A stretch of DNA of 64,000 nt from Anderseniella sp963698275 (GCA_963698275.1 CAVOQE010000001.1:434001-498000), one strand, 5' to 3'; counted from the stretch's first letter, positions 1-10,144 are shown. The notes: generated by a model not told the origin, from the sequence alone. Translations and numbers: made by a program.

Positions 1-111
1 ACACTGTTGCAGGCCGCCTGAGGCGGCCTGCCACCCAACGTACATGCCGGATTTACCCGGTGAACAGATTGAGCGGGTGATTTGCCACCTGCACCGAAAC
101 AGGAGAGTGAC
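1..111. other. Leader region upstream of narK with an inverted repeat
   Basis: No gene is seen here. Positions 9-31 form a perfect 10-bp inverted repeat (GCAGGCCGCC, loop TGA, GGCGGCCTGC) that could end transcription of a gene lying before the window, but no T-run follows. The rest is the narK leader and ends with the AGGAG ribosome binding site at 101-105. I saw no convincing FNR/NNR-type box (TTGAT-N4-ATCAA) in the part that is visible; the main nar promoter may lie outside the window. Confidence 0.4.
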
Positions 112-1719
112 GTGGGACAAGATCTTCGTAACTGGAATCCGGAAGACGAGGCCTTCTGGGAAAAGGAAGGCAAGAAAATTGCCAACAGGAATTTGTGGAT
201 TTCCATTCCCAGCCTGCTGTGTGGATTTGCCGTGTGGCTGTACTGGGGGATCATTACGGTCCAGATGCTGAACCTCGGCTTTCCATTTGCAAAATCCGAA
301 TTGTTCACCTTGGCCGCGATTGCCGGCCTGACCGGTGCAACCTTGCGGATACCCAGCACGTTCTTCATTCGCATAGCCGGCGGGCGCAACACGATATTTT
401 TCACCACGGCGCTGCTGATGATCCCGGCCGTCGGCGCCGGCGTGGCACTGAGTGATCCCAATACGCCATTGTGGCACTTCCAGATCCTGGCATTCCTGTC
501 GGGCATTGGCGGCGGCAACTTTGCCTCGTCCATGTCAAACATCAGCTTTTTCTTTCCCAAGCGGACGCAGGGCTATTCGCTGGGCATGAATGCCGGGCTG
601 GGCAATTTCGGGGTCACGACGATGCAGATCCTGGTGCCGCTTGCCATGACGATCGGCATATTCGGCGGCGAAGCCATGATCCTGCAGAACACCAGCGGTA
701 CGCTGATCGGCAAGATTCCGGCAGGTACGGAAACCTACATTCAAAATGCCGGATACATCTGGCTGGTGTTCCTGATCCCACTGGCGGTTGCCGGCTGGTT
801 CGGCATGAACAACATCCGTGACGAGCATGTCTCGCCAAATATCAGCAATCCGCTTGGTGCGTTTGCGACCATCACGTTCATGTTGCTGATCGGCATGGTT
901 ACGGCTGCTTGCGGACTTTGGTTCATGTTGCCGGAAAGCGTCGGCGGGTCTGGTCTGAACGTCTCGAAATGGATCGTGCTGCCGCTGGTGATTGCGGCAA
1001 CTGTCTTGCTGCTGAAACTGATCCCCGGCCAGATTGGCCGCAACCTGACGCGGCAGTACAAGATCTTCGGCAACAAGCACACCTGGGCGATGACCATCAT
1101 CTACACGATGACGTTCGGATCGTTCATCGGCTATTCGGCTGCCTTTGCCCTGGCCATCAAGGTCATCTTCGGGTTTCAGCATATTGTGGTCGATGGTGTG
1201 CTTACCCATGACACGGCAAACCCGACCGGCCCAAGCGCCCTGATGTATGCCTGGATGGGCCCATTCATCGGCGCACTCATCAGGCCAGTCGGCGGCATGA
1301 TTTCGGACAAGATCGGCGGGGCGAAAGTCACCCAGATCATATCGGTGGTCATGGTCGCAAGCGCACTGGGTGTCGCCTATTTCATGAAGCAGGCCTATGC
1401 GTCCGCCACGCCTGAACAGTACTTTGTGCCGTTCCTGCTGTTGTTCCTGGTGCTGTTCACAGCCACCGGCATCGGCAATGGTTCGACCTTCCGCACCATC
1501 GCAATGGTGTTTGACAAGGAACAGGCAGGCCCGGTTCTGGGCTGGACATCTGCGGTGGCCGCTTACGGTGCTTTCATTATCCCGAAGGTACTGGGCGAGC
1601 AGATCAAGCTCGCGACACCGGAACTGGCCTTGTACGGCTTTGCCGCCTTCTACGTGCTCTGCATCGCAATCAACTGGTGGTTCTACCTGCGCAAGAACGC
1701 CTATGTGCAAAACCCGTGA
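112..1719 (+). CDS. narK: Nitrate/nitrite transporter NarK (MFS)
   Basis: Major facilitator of the NarK family, 535 residues, placed in front of the nitrate reductase genes, so it probably imports nitrate and/or exchanges it for nitrite across the inner membrane. The sequence is strongly hydrophobic with about 12 membrane segments. Two glycine-rich nitrate signatures are visible: GGGNFASSMSNISFF near residue 131 and GIGNGSTFRTI near residue 453. An open frame begins at a TTG at 82, but the GTG at 112 is preferred because AGGAG sits 6 bases before it, and the product then begins VGQDLRNWNPEDE. It is a single NarK, not the fused NarK1-NarK2 found in Paracoccus. The gap to narG is 66 bp, so the two are probably co-transcribed. 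Confidence 0.93.
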   Translation: MGQDLRNWNPEDEAFWEKEGKKIANRNLWISIPSLLCGFAVWLYWGIITVQMLNLGFPFAKSELFTLAAIAGLTGATLRIPSTFFIRIAGGRNTIFFTTALLMIPAVGAGVALSDPNTPLWHFQILAFLSGIGGGNFASSMSNISFFFPKRTQGYSLGMNAGLGNFGVTTMQILVPLAMTIGIFGGEAMILQNTSGTLIGKIPAGTETYIQNAGYIWLVFLIPLAVAGWFGMNNIRDEHVSPNISNPLGAFATITFMLLIGMVTAACGLWFMLPESVGGSGLNVSKWIVLPLVIAATVLLLKLIPGQIGRNLTRQYKIFGNKHTWAMTIIYTMTFGSFIGYSAAFALAIKVIFGFQHIVVDGVLTHDTANPTGPSALMYAWMGPFIGALIRPVGGMISDKIGGAKVTQIISVVMVASALGVAYFMKQAYASATPEQYFVPFLLLFLVLFTATGIGNGSTFRTIAMVFDKEQAGPVLGWTSAVAAYGAFIIPKVLGEQIKLATPELALYGFAAFYVLCIAINWWFYLRKNAYVQNP

Positions 1720-1785
1720 TCTGAACCGAGTGACCGGCGCGCGTGCAAGTGCGCCGCACCATCGAACAGACTGGAGAAAACCAAA

Positions 1786-4700
1786 ATGAGTAACCTGCTC
1801 AACCGTCTCAACTTCCTGGCCCGCAAGAATACCGGGACCTTCTCTGACGGTCATGGTGTCACAACCAATGAAGACCGCTCATGGGAGGACAGCTACCGGA
1901 AACGCTGGCAGCACGACAAGATTGTGCGCTCGACCCATGGTGCCAACTGCACCGGTTCGTGCTCGTGGAAAATCTATGTGAAGGGTGGCATCGTCACCTG
2001 GGAAACCCAGCAGACCGACTATCCGCGCACCCGGCCGGACCTGCCCAACCATGAACCGCGCGGCTGTTCGCGCGGGGCAAGTTACAGCTGGTACATGTAC
2101 TCCGCAAACCGGGTCAAATATCCGCTGGTGCGTTCCAGGTTACTGAAGCAGTGGCGCAGGGAGCGGGCGGTGCGCACGCCGGTTGCAGCATGGGCGGCCA
2201 TTCAGGAAGACCCGCAAAAGCGCCACGACTATATCCAGGTGCGCGGACACGGCGGTTTCGTTCGTGCCAAGTGGGAAGAAGTCAACGAGATCATTGCGGC
2301 CGCCAATGCCTACACGGTGAAGAAATGGGGCCCAGACAGGGTGATCGGTTTCTCACCGATCCCGGCCATGTCCATGGTCTCCTATGCTGCCGGATCACGC
2401 TACCTGTCACTGATGGGCGGCGTGTGCATGTCGTTCTATGACTGGTACTGCGACCTGCCGCCGGCCTCGCCGATGACCTGGGGCGAGCAGACCGATGTGC
2501 CGGAAAGCGCCGACTGGTACAATTCCGGCTTCCTGATGCTGTGGGGCTCGAACGTGCCGCAGACCCGCACACCCGATGCGCATTTTTATACCGAGGCCCG
2601 CTACAAGGGCGCCAAGTCGGTCGTTGTATCGCCGGATTACTCGGAAGCCGCGAAGTTTTCCGACCTGTGGCTGCATCCCAAGCAAGGCACTGATGCAGCG
2701 CTCGCCATGGCCATCGGCCATGTGATCCTGCGCGAGTTTCATCTCGACCGTCAGGCAGAATATTTTGAAGATTACTGCCGCCGCTACACCGACATGCCGA
2801 TGCTGGTGAAGCTGGTCAAGAAGGACGGCCACTATGTGCCGGACCGGCTGCTGCGGGCATCCGATATCAAGGGCGGGCTTGGCGAGAAGAACAACCCGGA
2901 CTGGAAGACGGTTGCAATTGACGGCAAGACCAAAAAACTGGTGGCGCCATCAGGCTCCGTAGGATTCCGCTGGGGCGAGCAAGGCAAGTGGAATCTGGAA
3001 ACCCGGGACGGCAAGGGGAAAGATGTCGAGCTTGCCATGAGCCTGATCATTGATGAGGACCATGACGAGGCCGCACCGGTCGCCTTCCCGTACTTCGGTA
3101 ACCGCGAACACGATCATTTTGAAGGAACAGATCATGACAGCGTGCTGGTGCGCTCGGTACCGGCCAGAACCGTCAAGCTGACCGACGGCGATACGCTGGT
3201 TGCGACCGTGTTTGACCTGTTCGTGGCCAATTACGGTCTCGACCGAGGCCTGCGCGACGGCAACTCGGCCAAGTCCTACGATGACAACCTGCCATACACA
3301 CCGGCCTGGGCTGAACAGATCACCGGGGTACCGCGTGACCAGATCATCGCGGTTGCCCGCGAATTTGCCTCCAATGCCGAGAAGACCAAAGGCCGCTCCA
3401 TGGTCATTCTCGGGGCCGGTCTGAACCACTGGTACCATATGGACATGAACTACCGCGGTATCATCAACATGCTGGTGATGTGCGGGTGTGTCGGCAAGTC
3501 CGGCGGTGGCTGGAGCCATTATGTGGGACAGGAAAAACTGCGCCCGCAAACCGGCTGGCTGCCTCTGGCATTCGGTCTCGACTGGAGCCGCCCGCCACGG
3601 CAGATGAACTCGACATCGTTCTTCTATGCCCATACCGATCAATGGCGTTACGAAACGCTTGAAGTGGATGAAATCCTGTCGCCGACGGCGCCCGATGGCC
3701 CGTGGGACGGGACCCTCATCGACTACAATATCCGGGCTGAACGCATGGGATGGCTGCCGTCAGCGCCACAGCTGAAGGCCAACCCGCTGGAAATCGCGGC
3801 TGCTGCGGCCAAGGCCAAGAAAGACCCGAAGGATTATGTTGTCGAGCAGTTGAAGTCCGGCAAATTGCAGATGTCGTGCGAAGACCCTGACGATGAGGCC
3901 AATTGGCCGCGCAATCTGTTCGTGTGGCGGTCAAACCTTTTGGGGTCGTCCGGCAAGGGACATGAGTATTTCCTCAAGCATCTGCTTGGCACATCGCATG
4001 GCGTGATGGGCAAGGATCTCGGCGAAGAGGGCCGGGTGCGCACCACTGAAGCCGAATGGCATGACCAGGCGCCGGAAGGGAAACTCGACCTGCTGGTGAC
4101 GATCGATTTCCGGATGTCGACCACTTGTGTCTATTCCGACATCGTTCTGCCAACCGCGACCTGGTATGAGAAGAACGATCTCAACACCTCTGACATGCAT
4201 CCCTTCATCCACCCGCTGACCAGTGCCGCTGATCCGGCATGGGAAGCGCGCAGCGACTGGGATATTTTCAAGGGCCTGGCGAAAAAGTTTTCCGAAGTGT
4301 CGCCGGAAGTGCTGGGCGTCGAGAAGGACGTGGTGCTTGTGCCCATCCTGCATGATACGCCGGGCGAACTGGCCCAGCCAAAGGATGTAAAGGACTGGAA
4401 GACGGGAGAGGTGGAAGCTATTCCCGGCAAGACCATGCCGATGATTGCGGTGGTCGAGCGCGATTACCCGAACCTCTATAAACGCTTTACCGCACTTGGC
4501 CCGCTGATGGACACGCTGGGCAATGGCGGCAAGGGTATCTCGTGGAACACCGAACCCGAGATCGAACTGCTCGGTCGCCTGAACGGTGTTGTGACGGAAG
4601 AAGGCACCACCAAGGGCAGGCCGCGTATTGAAACCGATATCGATGCGACCGAAGTGATCCTGACACTTGCGCCGGAAACCAATGGCGAAGTCGCGGTCAA

Positions 4701-5544
4701 GGCCTGGGAAGCATTGTCCAAGGCAACAGGGCGCGAGCATGCGCATCTGGCACTGCCCAAGGAGGACGAGAAAATCCGCTTCCGGGATGTGGTTGCACAA
4801 CCGCGAAAGATTATCTCGTCGCCGATCTGGTCCGGCATCGAGAGCGAAAAGGTCTGTTACAATGCCGGTTATACAAACGTCCATGAACTGATCCCGTGGC
4901 GCACACTGACCGGGCGCCAGCAGCTCTACCAGGATCACTTGTGGATGCGGGCTTTCGGCGAAGGCTTCTGTGTCTACCGGCCGCCGATCGATACCAAATC
5001 GATCAACCCGGTTATCGAGGCCAAGTCGAACGGCAGGCCGCAGGTGGTTTTGAACTTCATCACGCCGCATCAGAAGTGGGGCATTCACTCGACCTATTCC
5101 GACAACCTGATGATGCTGACGCTGAACCGAGGCGGACCGGTGGTGTGGATATCGGAAACAGACGCCGCAAAGGCTGAACTGGTCGACAATGACTGGGTCG
5201 AAGTCTTCAACAGCAATGGTGCGATTTCAGCACGGGTCGTTGTGTCCCAGCGCATGAAGGAAGGTACGATCTACATGTACCACGCGCAGGAAAAGATCGT
5301 GAATACGCCGGGGTCACAGATCACCGGCCAGCGTGGCGGCATTCACAACTCGGTCACCCGCGCGATCACCAAGCCGACCCACATGATCGGCGGCTACGCG
5401 CAGCAATCCTACGGCTTCAACTATTACGGCACGGTCGGGTCCAACCGCGACGAGTTCGTCGTGATTCACAAGATGGAAAAGGTTGACTGGATGGAAGGTC
5501 CGTTCGTCGAACCGGCAACCCCCAAAGTGGAGGCAGCAGAATGA
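1786..5544 (+). CDS. narG: Respiratory nitrate reductase alpha subunit NarG
   Basis: Catalytic subunit of the membrane-bound nitrate reductase, reducing nitrate to nitrite on the cytoplasmic face with a bis-MGD molybdenum cofactor. At 1252 residues it is close to the 1247 of E. coli. The N-terminal FS0 cluster ligands are present as His51, Cys55, Cys59 and Cys94. The molybdenum ligand aspartate is Asp223 in YCDLPPASP, matching Asp222 of E. coli. The ATG at 1786 has GGAG 9 bases upstream. The last bases overlap narH (ATGA), implying translational coupling. Having His rather than Cys as first ligand and Asp at molybdenum separates it from formate dehydrogenases and Nap enzymes. Confidence 0.97.
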   Translation: MSNLLNRLNFLARKNTGTFSDGHGVTTNEDRSWEDSYRKRWQHDKIVRSTHGANCTGSCSWKIYVKGGIVTWETQQTDYPRTRPDLPNHEPRGCSRGASYSWYMYSANRVKYPLVRSRLLKQWRRERAVRTPVAAWAAIQEDPQKRHDYIQVRGHGGFVRAKWEEVNEIIAAANAYTVKKWGPDRVIGFSPIPAMSMVSYAAGSRYLSLMGGVCMSFYDWYCDLPPASPMTWGEQTDVPESADWYNSGFLMLWGSNVPQTRTPDAHFYTEARYKGAKSVVVSPDYSEAAKFSDLWLHPKQGTDAALAMAIGHVILREFHLDRQAEYFEDYCRRYTDMPMLVKLVKKDGHYVPDRLLRASDIKGGLGEKNNPDWKTVAIDGKTKKLVAPSGSVGFRWGEQGKWNLETRDGKGKDVELAMSLIIDEDHDEAAPVAFPYFGNREHDHFEGTDHDSVLVRSVPARTVKLTDGDTLVATVFDLFVANYGLDRGLRDGNSAKSYDDNLPYTPAWAEQITGVPRDQIIAVAREFASNAEKTKGRSMVILGAGLNHWYHMDMNYRGIINMLVMCGCVGKSGGGWSHYVGQEKLRPQTGWLPLAFGLDWSRPPRQMNSTSFFYAHTDQWRYETLEVDEILSPTAPDGPWDGTLIDYNIRAERMGWLPSAPQLKANPLEIAAAAAKAKKDPKDYVVEQLKSGKLQMSCEDPDDEANWPRNLFVWRSNLLGSSGKGHEYFLKHLLGTSHGVMGKDLGEEGRVRTTEAEWHDQAPEGKLDLLVTIDFRMSTTCVYSDIVLPTATWYEKNDLNTSDMHPFIHPLTSAADPAWEARSDWDIFKGLAKKFSEVSPEVLGVEKDVVLVPILHDTPGELAQPKDVKDWKTGEVEAIPGKTMPMIAVVERDYPNLYKRFTALGPLMDTLGNGGKGISWNTEPEIELLGRLNGVVTEEGTTKGRPRIETDIDATEVILTLAPETNGEVAVKAWEALSKATGREHAHLALPKEDEKIRFRDVVAQPRKIISSPIWSGIESEKVCYNAGYTNVHELIPWRTLTGRQQLYQDHLWMRAFGEGFCVYRPPIDTKSINPVIEAKSNGRPQVVLNFITPHQKWGIHSTYSDNLMMLTLNRGGPVVWISETDAAKAELVDNDWVEVFNSNGAISARVVVSQRMKEGTIYMYHAQEKIVNTPGSQITGQRGGIHNSVTRAITKPTHMIGGYAQQSYGFNYYGTVGSNRDEFVVIHKMEKVDWMEGPFVEPATPKVEAAE

Positions 5545-7079
5545 AAATCCGCGCTCAAATCGGCATGGTGCTGAATCTCGATAAATGCATCGGCTGCCAC
5601 ACCTGTTCGGTGACCTGCAAGAATGTCTGGACCAACCGCGAGGGCGTCGAATACGCCTGGTTCAACAATGTCGAGACCAAGCCGGGGGTCGGATACCCCA
5701 AGGAATGGGAAAACCAGAAGAAGTGGAACGGCGGCTGGACCCGCAAGGCCAATGGCAAGATTGAACCCAAAATGGGTGCCAAATGGCGCATTCTGGCAAA
5801 AATCTTTGCCAACCCGGACCTGCCGGAGATCGATGACTATTACGAGCCGTTCGATTTCGACTATGGCCATCTGCAGACCGCCGGTGAAACCCAGGCTGCT
5901 CCCACTGCACGTCCGCGTTCACTGATCAGCGGCGAGCGCATGCAGAAGATCGAATGGGGACCCAACTGGGAGGAAATCCTCGGCGGGGAGTTTTCCAAGC
6001 GGTCGGCAGATTACAATTTCGACGGCATCGAGAAGGAAATCTACGGCGAGTTCGAGAACACCTTCATGATGTATCTGCCGAGACTGTGTGAGCACTGCCT
6101 CAATCCGACCTGTGTGGCGGCATGCCCGTCGGGCGCCATCTACAAGCGCGAGGATGACGGCATTGTCCTGATCGACCAGGAAAAATGCCGCGGCTGGCGC
6201 ATGTGCGTGTCAGGCTGTCCCTACAAGAAGATCTATTACAACTGGTCATCGGGCAAATCGGAGAAATGCATCTTCTGCTATCCGCGCATCGAGGCCGGTC
6301 ATCCGACTGTCTGCTCGGAAACCTGTGTCGGCCGCATCCGCTATCTCGGTGTCGTGCTGTATGATGCGGACAAGATTTCCGAAGCTGCCTCCACCCAGGA
6401 CGAGAAGAACCTGTATGAAGAACAGCTCAAGGTGTTTCTCGACCCCAACGACCCTGCGGTGATAGAGCAGGCGCGCAAGGACGGCATTCCCGAGGCGTGG
6501 CTGGAATCTGCCAAAAAATCGCCGGTCTACAAGATGGCGATGGACTGGAAGGTGGCGTTCCCGTTGCATCCGGAATACCGGACGCTGCCGATGGTCTGGT
6601 ACATTCCGCCATTGTCGCCGCTGCAGTCTGCGGCTGCAGCCGGCAAGCTCGGCATGGATGGTGCCATGCCGGATGTCCGGTCCTTGCGCATACCGGTCAA
6701 GTACCTGGCCAACCTGCTCACAGCCGGCAAGGAAGCGCCTGTCGTATCGGCACTGGAACGGATGCTGGCCATGCGCGCCTATATGCGGGCCAAGACCGTA
6801 GACGGTGTGATTGATGAGGTGGTGGCCGAGAAGGTCGGCATGACCGGTGAGATGATCGAAGACATGTACCACGTCATGGCAATCGCCAATTACGAGGACC
6901 GCTTCGTTATCCCGACCAGTCATCGCGAGATCTCCGAAGACGCCTATGACGTCAGGGGATCGTGCGGGTTCTCGTTCGGCAATGGCTGTTCTGATGGTGA
7001 CGCCGATACCGACCTGTTCGGCGGCAAGCGCACCAGAACAGTGCAGACCCCAACAGATATTTTCAAGGAGCGCGTGTAA
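5541..7079 (+). CDS. narH: Respiratory nitrate reductase beta subunit NarH
   Basis: Iron-sulfur electron transfer subunit, 512 residues, which passes electrons from NarI haems to NarG. The first cysteine group is C16-x2-C19-x2-C22-x3-C26. Three more groups follow in the middle of the protein (CEHCLNPTCVAACP, CRGWRMCVSGCP and CIFCYPRIEAGHPTVCSETC). The tryptophan in CRGWRMC replaces a cysteine, which is the known signature of the [3Fe-4S] cluster in NarH. The gene starts inside the narG stop codon and its own TAA overlaps the narJ start (TAATG), so narGHJ is one tightly coupled unit. Confidence 0.97.
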   Translation: MKIRAQIGMVLNLDKCIGCHTCSVTCKNVWTNREGVEYAWFNNVETKPGVGYPKEWENQKKWNGGWTRKANGKIEPKMGAKWRILAKIFANPDLPEIDDYYEPFDFDYGHLQTAGETQAAPTARPRSLISGERMQKIEWGPNWEEILGGEFSKRSADYNFDGIEKEIYGEFENTFMMYLPRLCEHCLNPTCVAACPSGAIYKREDDGIVLIDQEKCRGWRMCVSGCPYKKIYYNWSSGKSEKCIFCYPRIEAGHPTVCSETCVGRIRYLGVVLYDADKISEAASTQDEKNLYEEQLKVFLDPNDPAVIEQARKDGIPEAWLESAKKSPVYKMAMDWKVAFPLHPEYRTLPMVWYIPPLSPLQSAAAAGKLGMDGAMPDVRSLRIPVKYLANLLTAGKEAPVVSALERMLAMRAYMRAKTVDGVIDEVVAEKVGMTGEMIEDMYHVMAIANYEDRFVIPTSHREISEDAYDVRGSCGFSFGNGCSDGDADTDLFGGKRTRTVQTPTDIFKERV

Positions 7080-7804
7080 TGAATACGACCCTGAAGGTTC
7101 TTTCACTGCTGTTGACGTACCCGACAACAGAGTTGCTTGAAGGTCTGCCGGAGCTGAAAGCGGCATTGGCAAACGATGCGGCACTCGGTGACCGGGAACT
7201 GAAACTGGTGACCCGCCTTATCGATGATATCGGCAGGCTGGATCTGTACGACGCGCAGGAGCGCTACGTGTTCCTGTTTGACCGAACCCGCACGCTGTCG
7301 CTGCACCTGTTTGAACATGTGCACGGCGAAAGCCGCGACCGCGGGCAGGCCATGGTCGACCTGATGGCGATGTACGAGGCCGACGGTTTCGAGATCGATG
7401 CCAAGGAACTGCCGGATTTCCTGCCGATGTTCCTGGAGTACCTGTCCAACAAACCGGAAGCGGAAGCCCGCGAACTGCTGGGCCAGACGGCGCACATCAT
7501 TACCGTCCTGAAACAGCGGTTGCGCAAGCGCGACACTGTCTATGTCAACGCCTTCGTCGCGCTTGAAACAATCGCCAGGGGAAAGCCTGATGCGAAGCTG
7601 GTGCGCGAACTTCTGGCAGTGCCTGAGGATGATCCGAACGATCTCGAGGCACTGGACCGGATCTGGGAGGAAGAAGCGGTCACCTTCGGCGGCAATGCCG
7701 GTGAAGGGGCCTGCGGAACCGACCGGATCCAGCGCCAGATGCGCGCCCACCAACGCAAACCGGGTGATGACCTGCCTGGCCAAACTGACCAGATCGGAGG
7801 CTGA
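7079..7804 (+). CDS. narJ: Nitrate reductase assembly chaperone NarJ
   Basis: Dedicated chaperone of the TorD/NarJ family, 241 residues, needed to load the molybdenum cofactor and attach NarGH to the membrane. The sequence is soluble and mostly helical. It carries the NarJ-like stretch FEHVHGESRDRGQAMVDL around residue 78 and a DxLPxxLEYL-type segment (DFLPMFLEYLS) further on. The start overlaps the narH stop by one base and narI begins one base after its stop. The order G-H-J-I is the usual one. Confidence 0.95.
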   Translation: MNTTLKVLSLLLTYPTTELLEGLPELKAALANDAALGDRELKLVTRLIDDIGRLDLYDAQERYVFLFDRTRTLSLHLFEHVHGESRDRGQAMVDLMAMYEADGFEIDAKELPDFLPMFLEYLSNKPEAEARELLGQTAHIITVLKQRLRKRDTVYVNAFVALETIARGKPDAKLVRELLAVPEDDPNDLEALDRIWEEEAVTFGGNAGEGACGTDRIQRQMRAHQRKPGDDLPGQTDQIGG

Positions 7805-7805
7805 C

Positions 7806-8522
7806 ATGTCCAGTTACTTCAACACACTGCTGTTTACCGTTTATCCGTATGTGGCGCTGGCAATCATGATAATCGGTTCCATCCTGCGCTATGACCGCGA
7901 ACCTTATTCCTGGCGTTCGGGCTCTTCACAATTGCTGCGCCGCAAGCAGCTGATGTGGGGGTCGGTGCTGTTCCATGTCGGCATTCTGTTCTTGCTGCTG
8001 GGCCATACCGTCGGGCTTTTGACCCCGCATTCGGTCTACGAATATTTCCTGTCCGCGGAAGCCAAGCAGTTGCTGGCGATCATTGCGGGAACAATTGCGG
8101 GCATCGTCTGCTTCATCGGCCTGAGCATACTGATGCATCGCCGGTTCCTTGATCCGCGCATCCGGGTCACGTCGACTTTTGCCGACAATGCCATCCTGGT
8201 CATCCTGTGGGTGCAGTTGACGCTTGGTCTGATCACCGTGCCGTATTCACTTCAGCATGCAGACGCCGGGGTCATGCTGGCCCTGTCGGAATGGGCACAG
8301 CGCATTCTCACACTGCAGATTGATGGCACAGCCAGTCTCGTTGCGGCCCAGGCATGGCCGTATCAGGCCCATATCCTGCTCGGGCTGACGATCTTCCTGA
8401 TTTTCCCGTTCTCAAGACTGGTGCACATGCTGTCGGTTCCGGTTCGCTATATGTGGCGGCCCGGTTACCAGGTGGTGCGTGAACGCAATCGTCGCGGTAC
8501 CACGCGCCTGCCGGCGGAGTAA
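7806..8522 (+). CDS. narI: Respiratory nitrate reductase gamma subunit NarI
   Basis: Membrane cytochrome b subunit, 238 residues, oxidising quinol at the periplasmic side and delivering electrons to NarH. Five membrane segments are apparent. The four haem ligands are visible as His57 and His67 in FHVGILFLLLGH, and His189 and His207 near the end, the same spacing as His56, His66, His187 and His205 of E. coli. The ATG at 7806 is chosen because it gives the canonical N-terminus and lies one base after the narJ stop; the same reading frame is open upstream inside narJ, but that part is a shadow. Confidence 0.95.
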   Translation: MSSYFNTLLFTVYPYVALAIMIIGSILRYDREPYSWRSGSSQLLRRKQLMWGSVLFHVGILFLLLGHTVGLLTPHSVYEYFLSAEAKQLLAIIAGTIAGIVCFIGLSILMHRRFLDPRIRVTSTFADNAILVILWVQLTLGLITVPYSLQHADAGVMLALSEWAQRILTLQIDGTASLVAAQAWPYQAHILLGLTIFLIFPFSRLVHMLSVPVRYMWRPGYQVVRERNRRGTTRLPAE

Positions 8523-8528
8523 CAGCAC

Positions 8529-9449
8529 ATGACCTCAATCTACCAGAACCCGACCCTGCATATGCGTGAACCGGGCAAGAAGGAAACCGCTCAAACCGGG
8601 TATGAAGGCTATGTCGAGCCGGACACCAAGATACCGCCCAAGCCTGCCAGGGTGATAAAGGATGTCACGGTCAATGGCGTGCTCATTGCGGAAGCCGACA
8701 TCATGGCTGAAGCCCAGAACCATCCGGCAGACACACCCGGCGCCGCCCTGGCACAGGCAGCCCATGCACTGACAGTGCGTGAATTGCTGCTGCAGGAGGC
8801 CGGCAGACTGAAGGTGGAGGCTCCTGCCACGGCTGGCGATGGCAAACGCGGGGAGGCCGGTGAAGACGCCATCATACGGTTGCTGATTGAGCAGGAGGTT
8901 GATGTACCTCAGGCCGGCGAGGAAGAGTGCCGGCGGATCTATGCAGTGAACCGGCACCGGTTTTGTTCCGACACGATCCATGAAGCACGCCACATTCTGT
9001 TCGCTGTCGAAAGTACGGACGCCAAGGCCCGTGATGCCGTACGCGGCAAGGCCGAAAATCTGGCGGCTCATCTGGCCCTGCATCCGGAAGAATTCGCCGG
9101 TGCCGCTGAAGAGTTTTCAGATTGTCCTTCAGGCCGGCAGGGAGGCAATCTTGGGCAGCTCACGACGGGATCAACGGTGTCGGAGTTCGAGCGCGCCCTT
9201 GAAACCATGACCGCCGGGAACACCGAGCCAAAGCTGATTGAAAGCCGTTTCGGATTTCATCTGGTCGTTGTCGACCGCAGGATCGACGGCGAACAACTCC
9301 CCTTTGAACACGTACAGGCTCGCATAGCTGCATGGCTGGATGCAACGGCCTGGTCGAAGGCCGTGGCGCAGTACATTTCCATTCTTGCAGGCAAGGCGGA
9401 CATACAGGGCGTCGATATGGAGGCATCGCACGGTTATCTGGTTCAATAG
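8529..9449 (+). CDS. Parvulin-type peptidyl-prolyl isomerase (NifM/PpiC-like)
   Basis: Predicted peptidyl-prolyl cis-trans isomerase of 306 residues. The C-terminal half has the parvulin fold signature: EARHILFAVE near residue 154, FSDCPSGRQGGNLGQL near 197, and RFGFHLVVVDRR near 239. The N-terminal 80 residues are polar with no signal peptide, so the protein is likely cytoplasmic. It begins 6 bp after narI and is probably the last gene of the operon. Such isomerases often follow narGHJI in proteobacteria and are thought to help the enzyme fold; that role is inferred from position. Confidence 0.85.
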   Translation: MTSIYQNPTLHMREPGKKETAQTGYEGYVEPDTKIPPKPARVIKDVTVNGVLIAEADIMAEAQNHPADTPGAALAQAAHALTVRELLLQEAGRLKVEAPATAGDGKRGEAGEDAIIRLLIEQEVDVPQAGEEECRRIYAVNRHRFCSDTIHEARHILFAVESTDAKARDAVRGKAENLAAHLALHPEEFAGAAEEFSDCPSGRQGGNLGQLTTGSTVSEFERALETMTAGNTEPKLIESRFGFHLVVVDRRIDGEQLPFEHVQARIAAWLDATAWSKAVAQYISILAGKADIQGVDMEASHGYLVQ

Positions 9450-9562
9450 CGCGTGTCGGGTTGTCGTGTTGAGTCAGAATTGAGGCTCAAGAAGTTGTTT
9501 TCACGTGTCTTTATTTGACCGCCAGACACGCCTGGCGAAACAGTTCACAGGAGAAAACGAAC

Positions 9563-10144
9563 ATGGAAAAACAGGAGGAAAAACAGGTTCTGGCACTGGA
9601 GGCGCTTGGCAATGCGCCCCCAAAATCGCAACTTGCCGAACCGCTTGATTACATCTTCGCTGAGCATTTCAGACAACGTGTTCTGTGTAACGCTCTGGAC
9701 GAAATTGCTGATCAGGAGCGGCCTGACCGGCAGATGATAGAGGCGGTTCTGCGATTTCTGAGAGTGGATTTCGCGCCGCATATGCAGGACGAGGAACACG
9801 ATCTGTTTCCCCTGCTGCGCAGGCGGGCGGAACCGGAAGACCGGATTGATGATGTGATCGGTCAGTTGACTCAGGAACACGCTGCAGACCGGTTGGATGC
9901 CAGGCTCATTACAGAAGGCCTGAGCAAGGTGCTTGCCGGTAAAGCTGCGACCGGGGTGGCATCTTCTCTTGGCAAACTGTTGCACCGTTTTGCCGAAAAT
10001 GAACGCAATCACCTAACACTTGAGAATGCGATTATCTTGCCGCTGGCGCGTGTACGGCTGACGGCGGATGATATTCGCAACATGACGAAGCAGATGGCAG
10101 CCCGCAGGAGCATCGATCTTCAGGAGTTGGGCGATGCTGTCTGA
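9563..10144 (+). CDS. Hemerythrin-like domain protein
   Basis: Soluble protein of 193 residues with the spaced histidines and acidic residues of the hemerythrin HHE fold: EHFRQRVLC near residue 33, HMQDEEHDLFPLL near 73, LTQEHAADR near 98, and NERNHLTLENAIILPLA near 150. Such proteins bind a di-iron centre and sense or buffer oxygen or nitric oxide, which would fit beside nitrate respiration. The ATG at 9563 is chosen because AGGAG lies 9 bases upstream; the frame is open back to 9515 without a ribosome site. The stop overlaps the carbonic anhydrase start by 11 bases, so the two are translated together. Confidence 0.85.
   Translation: MEKQEEKQVLALEALGNAPPKSQLAEPLDYIFAEHFRQRVLCNALDEIADQERPDRQMIEAVLRFLRVDFAPHMQDEEHDLFPLLRRRAEPEDRIDDVIGQLTQEHAADRLDARLITEGLSKVLAGKAATGVASSLGKLLHRFAENERNHLTLENAIILPLARVRLTADDIRNMTKQMAARRSIDLQELGDAV

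Noticed and set aside
535..1854. A 439-codon open frame on the minus strand across narK
   Set aside because: It lies wholly antisense to a certain gene, has low-complexity His/Arg/Gln-rich translation and no ribosome site; it is a by-product of codon bias.
3931..5088. A 385-codon open frame on the minus strand within narG
   Set aside because: Same reason: antisense to a conserved catalytic subunit with no recognisable product.
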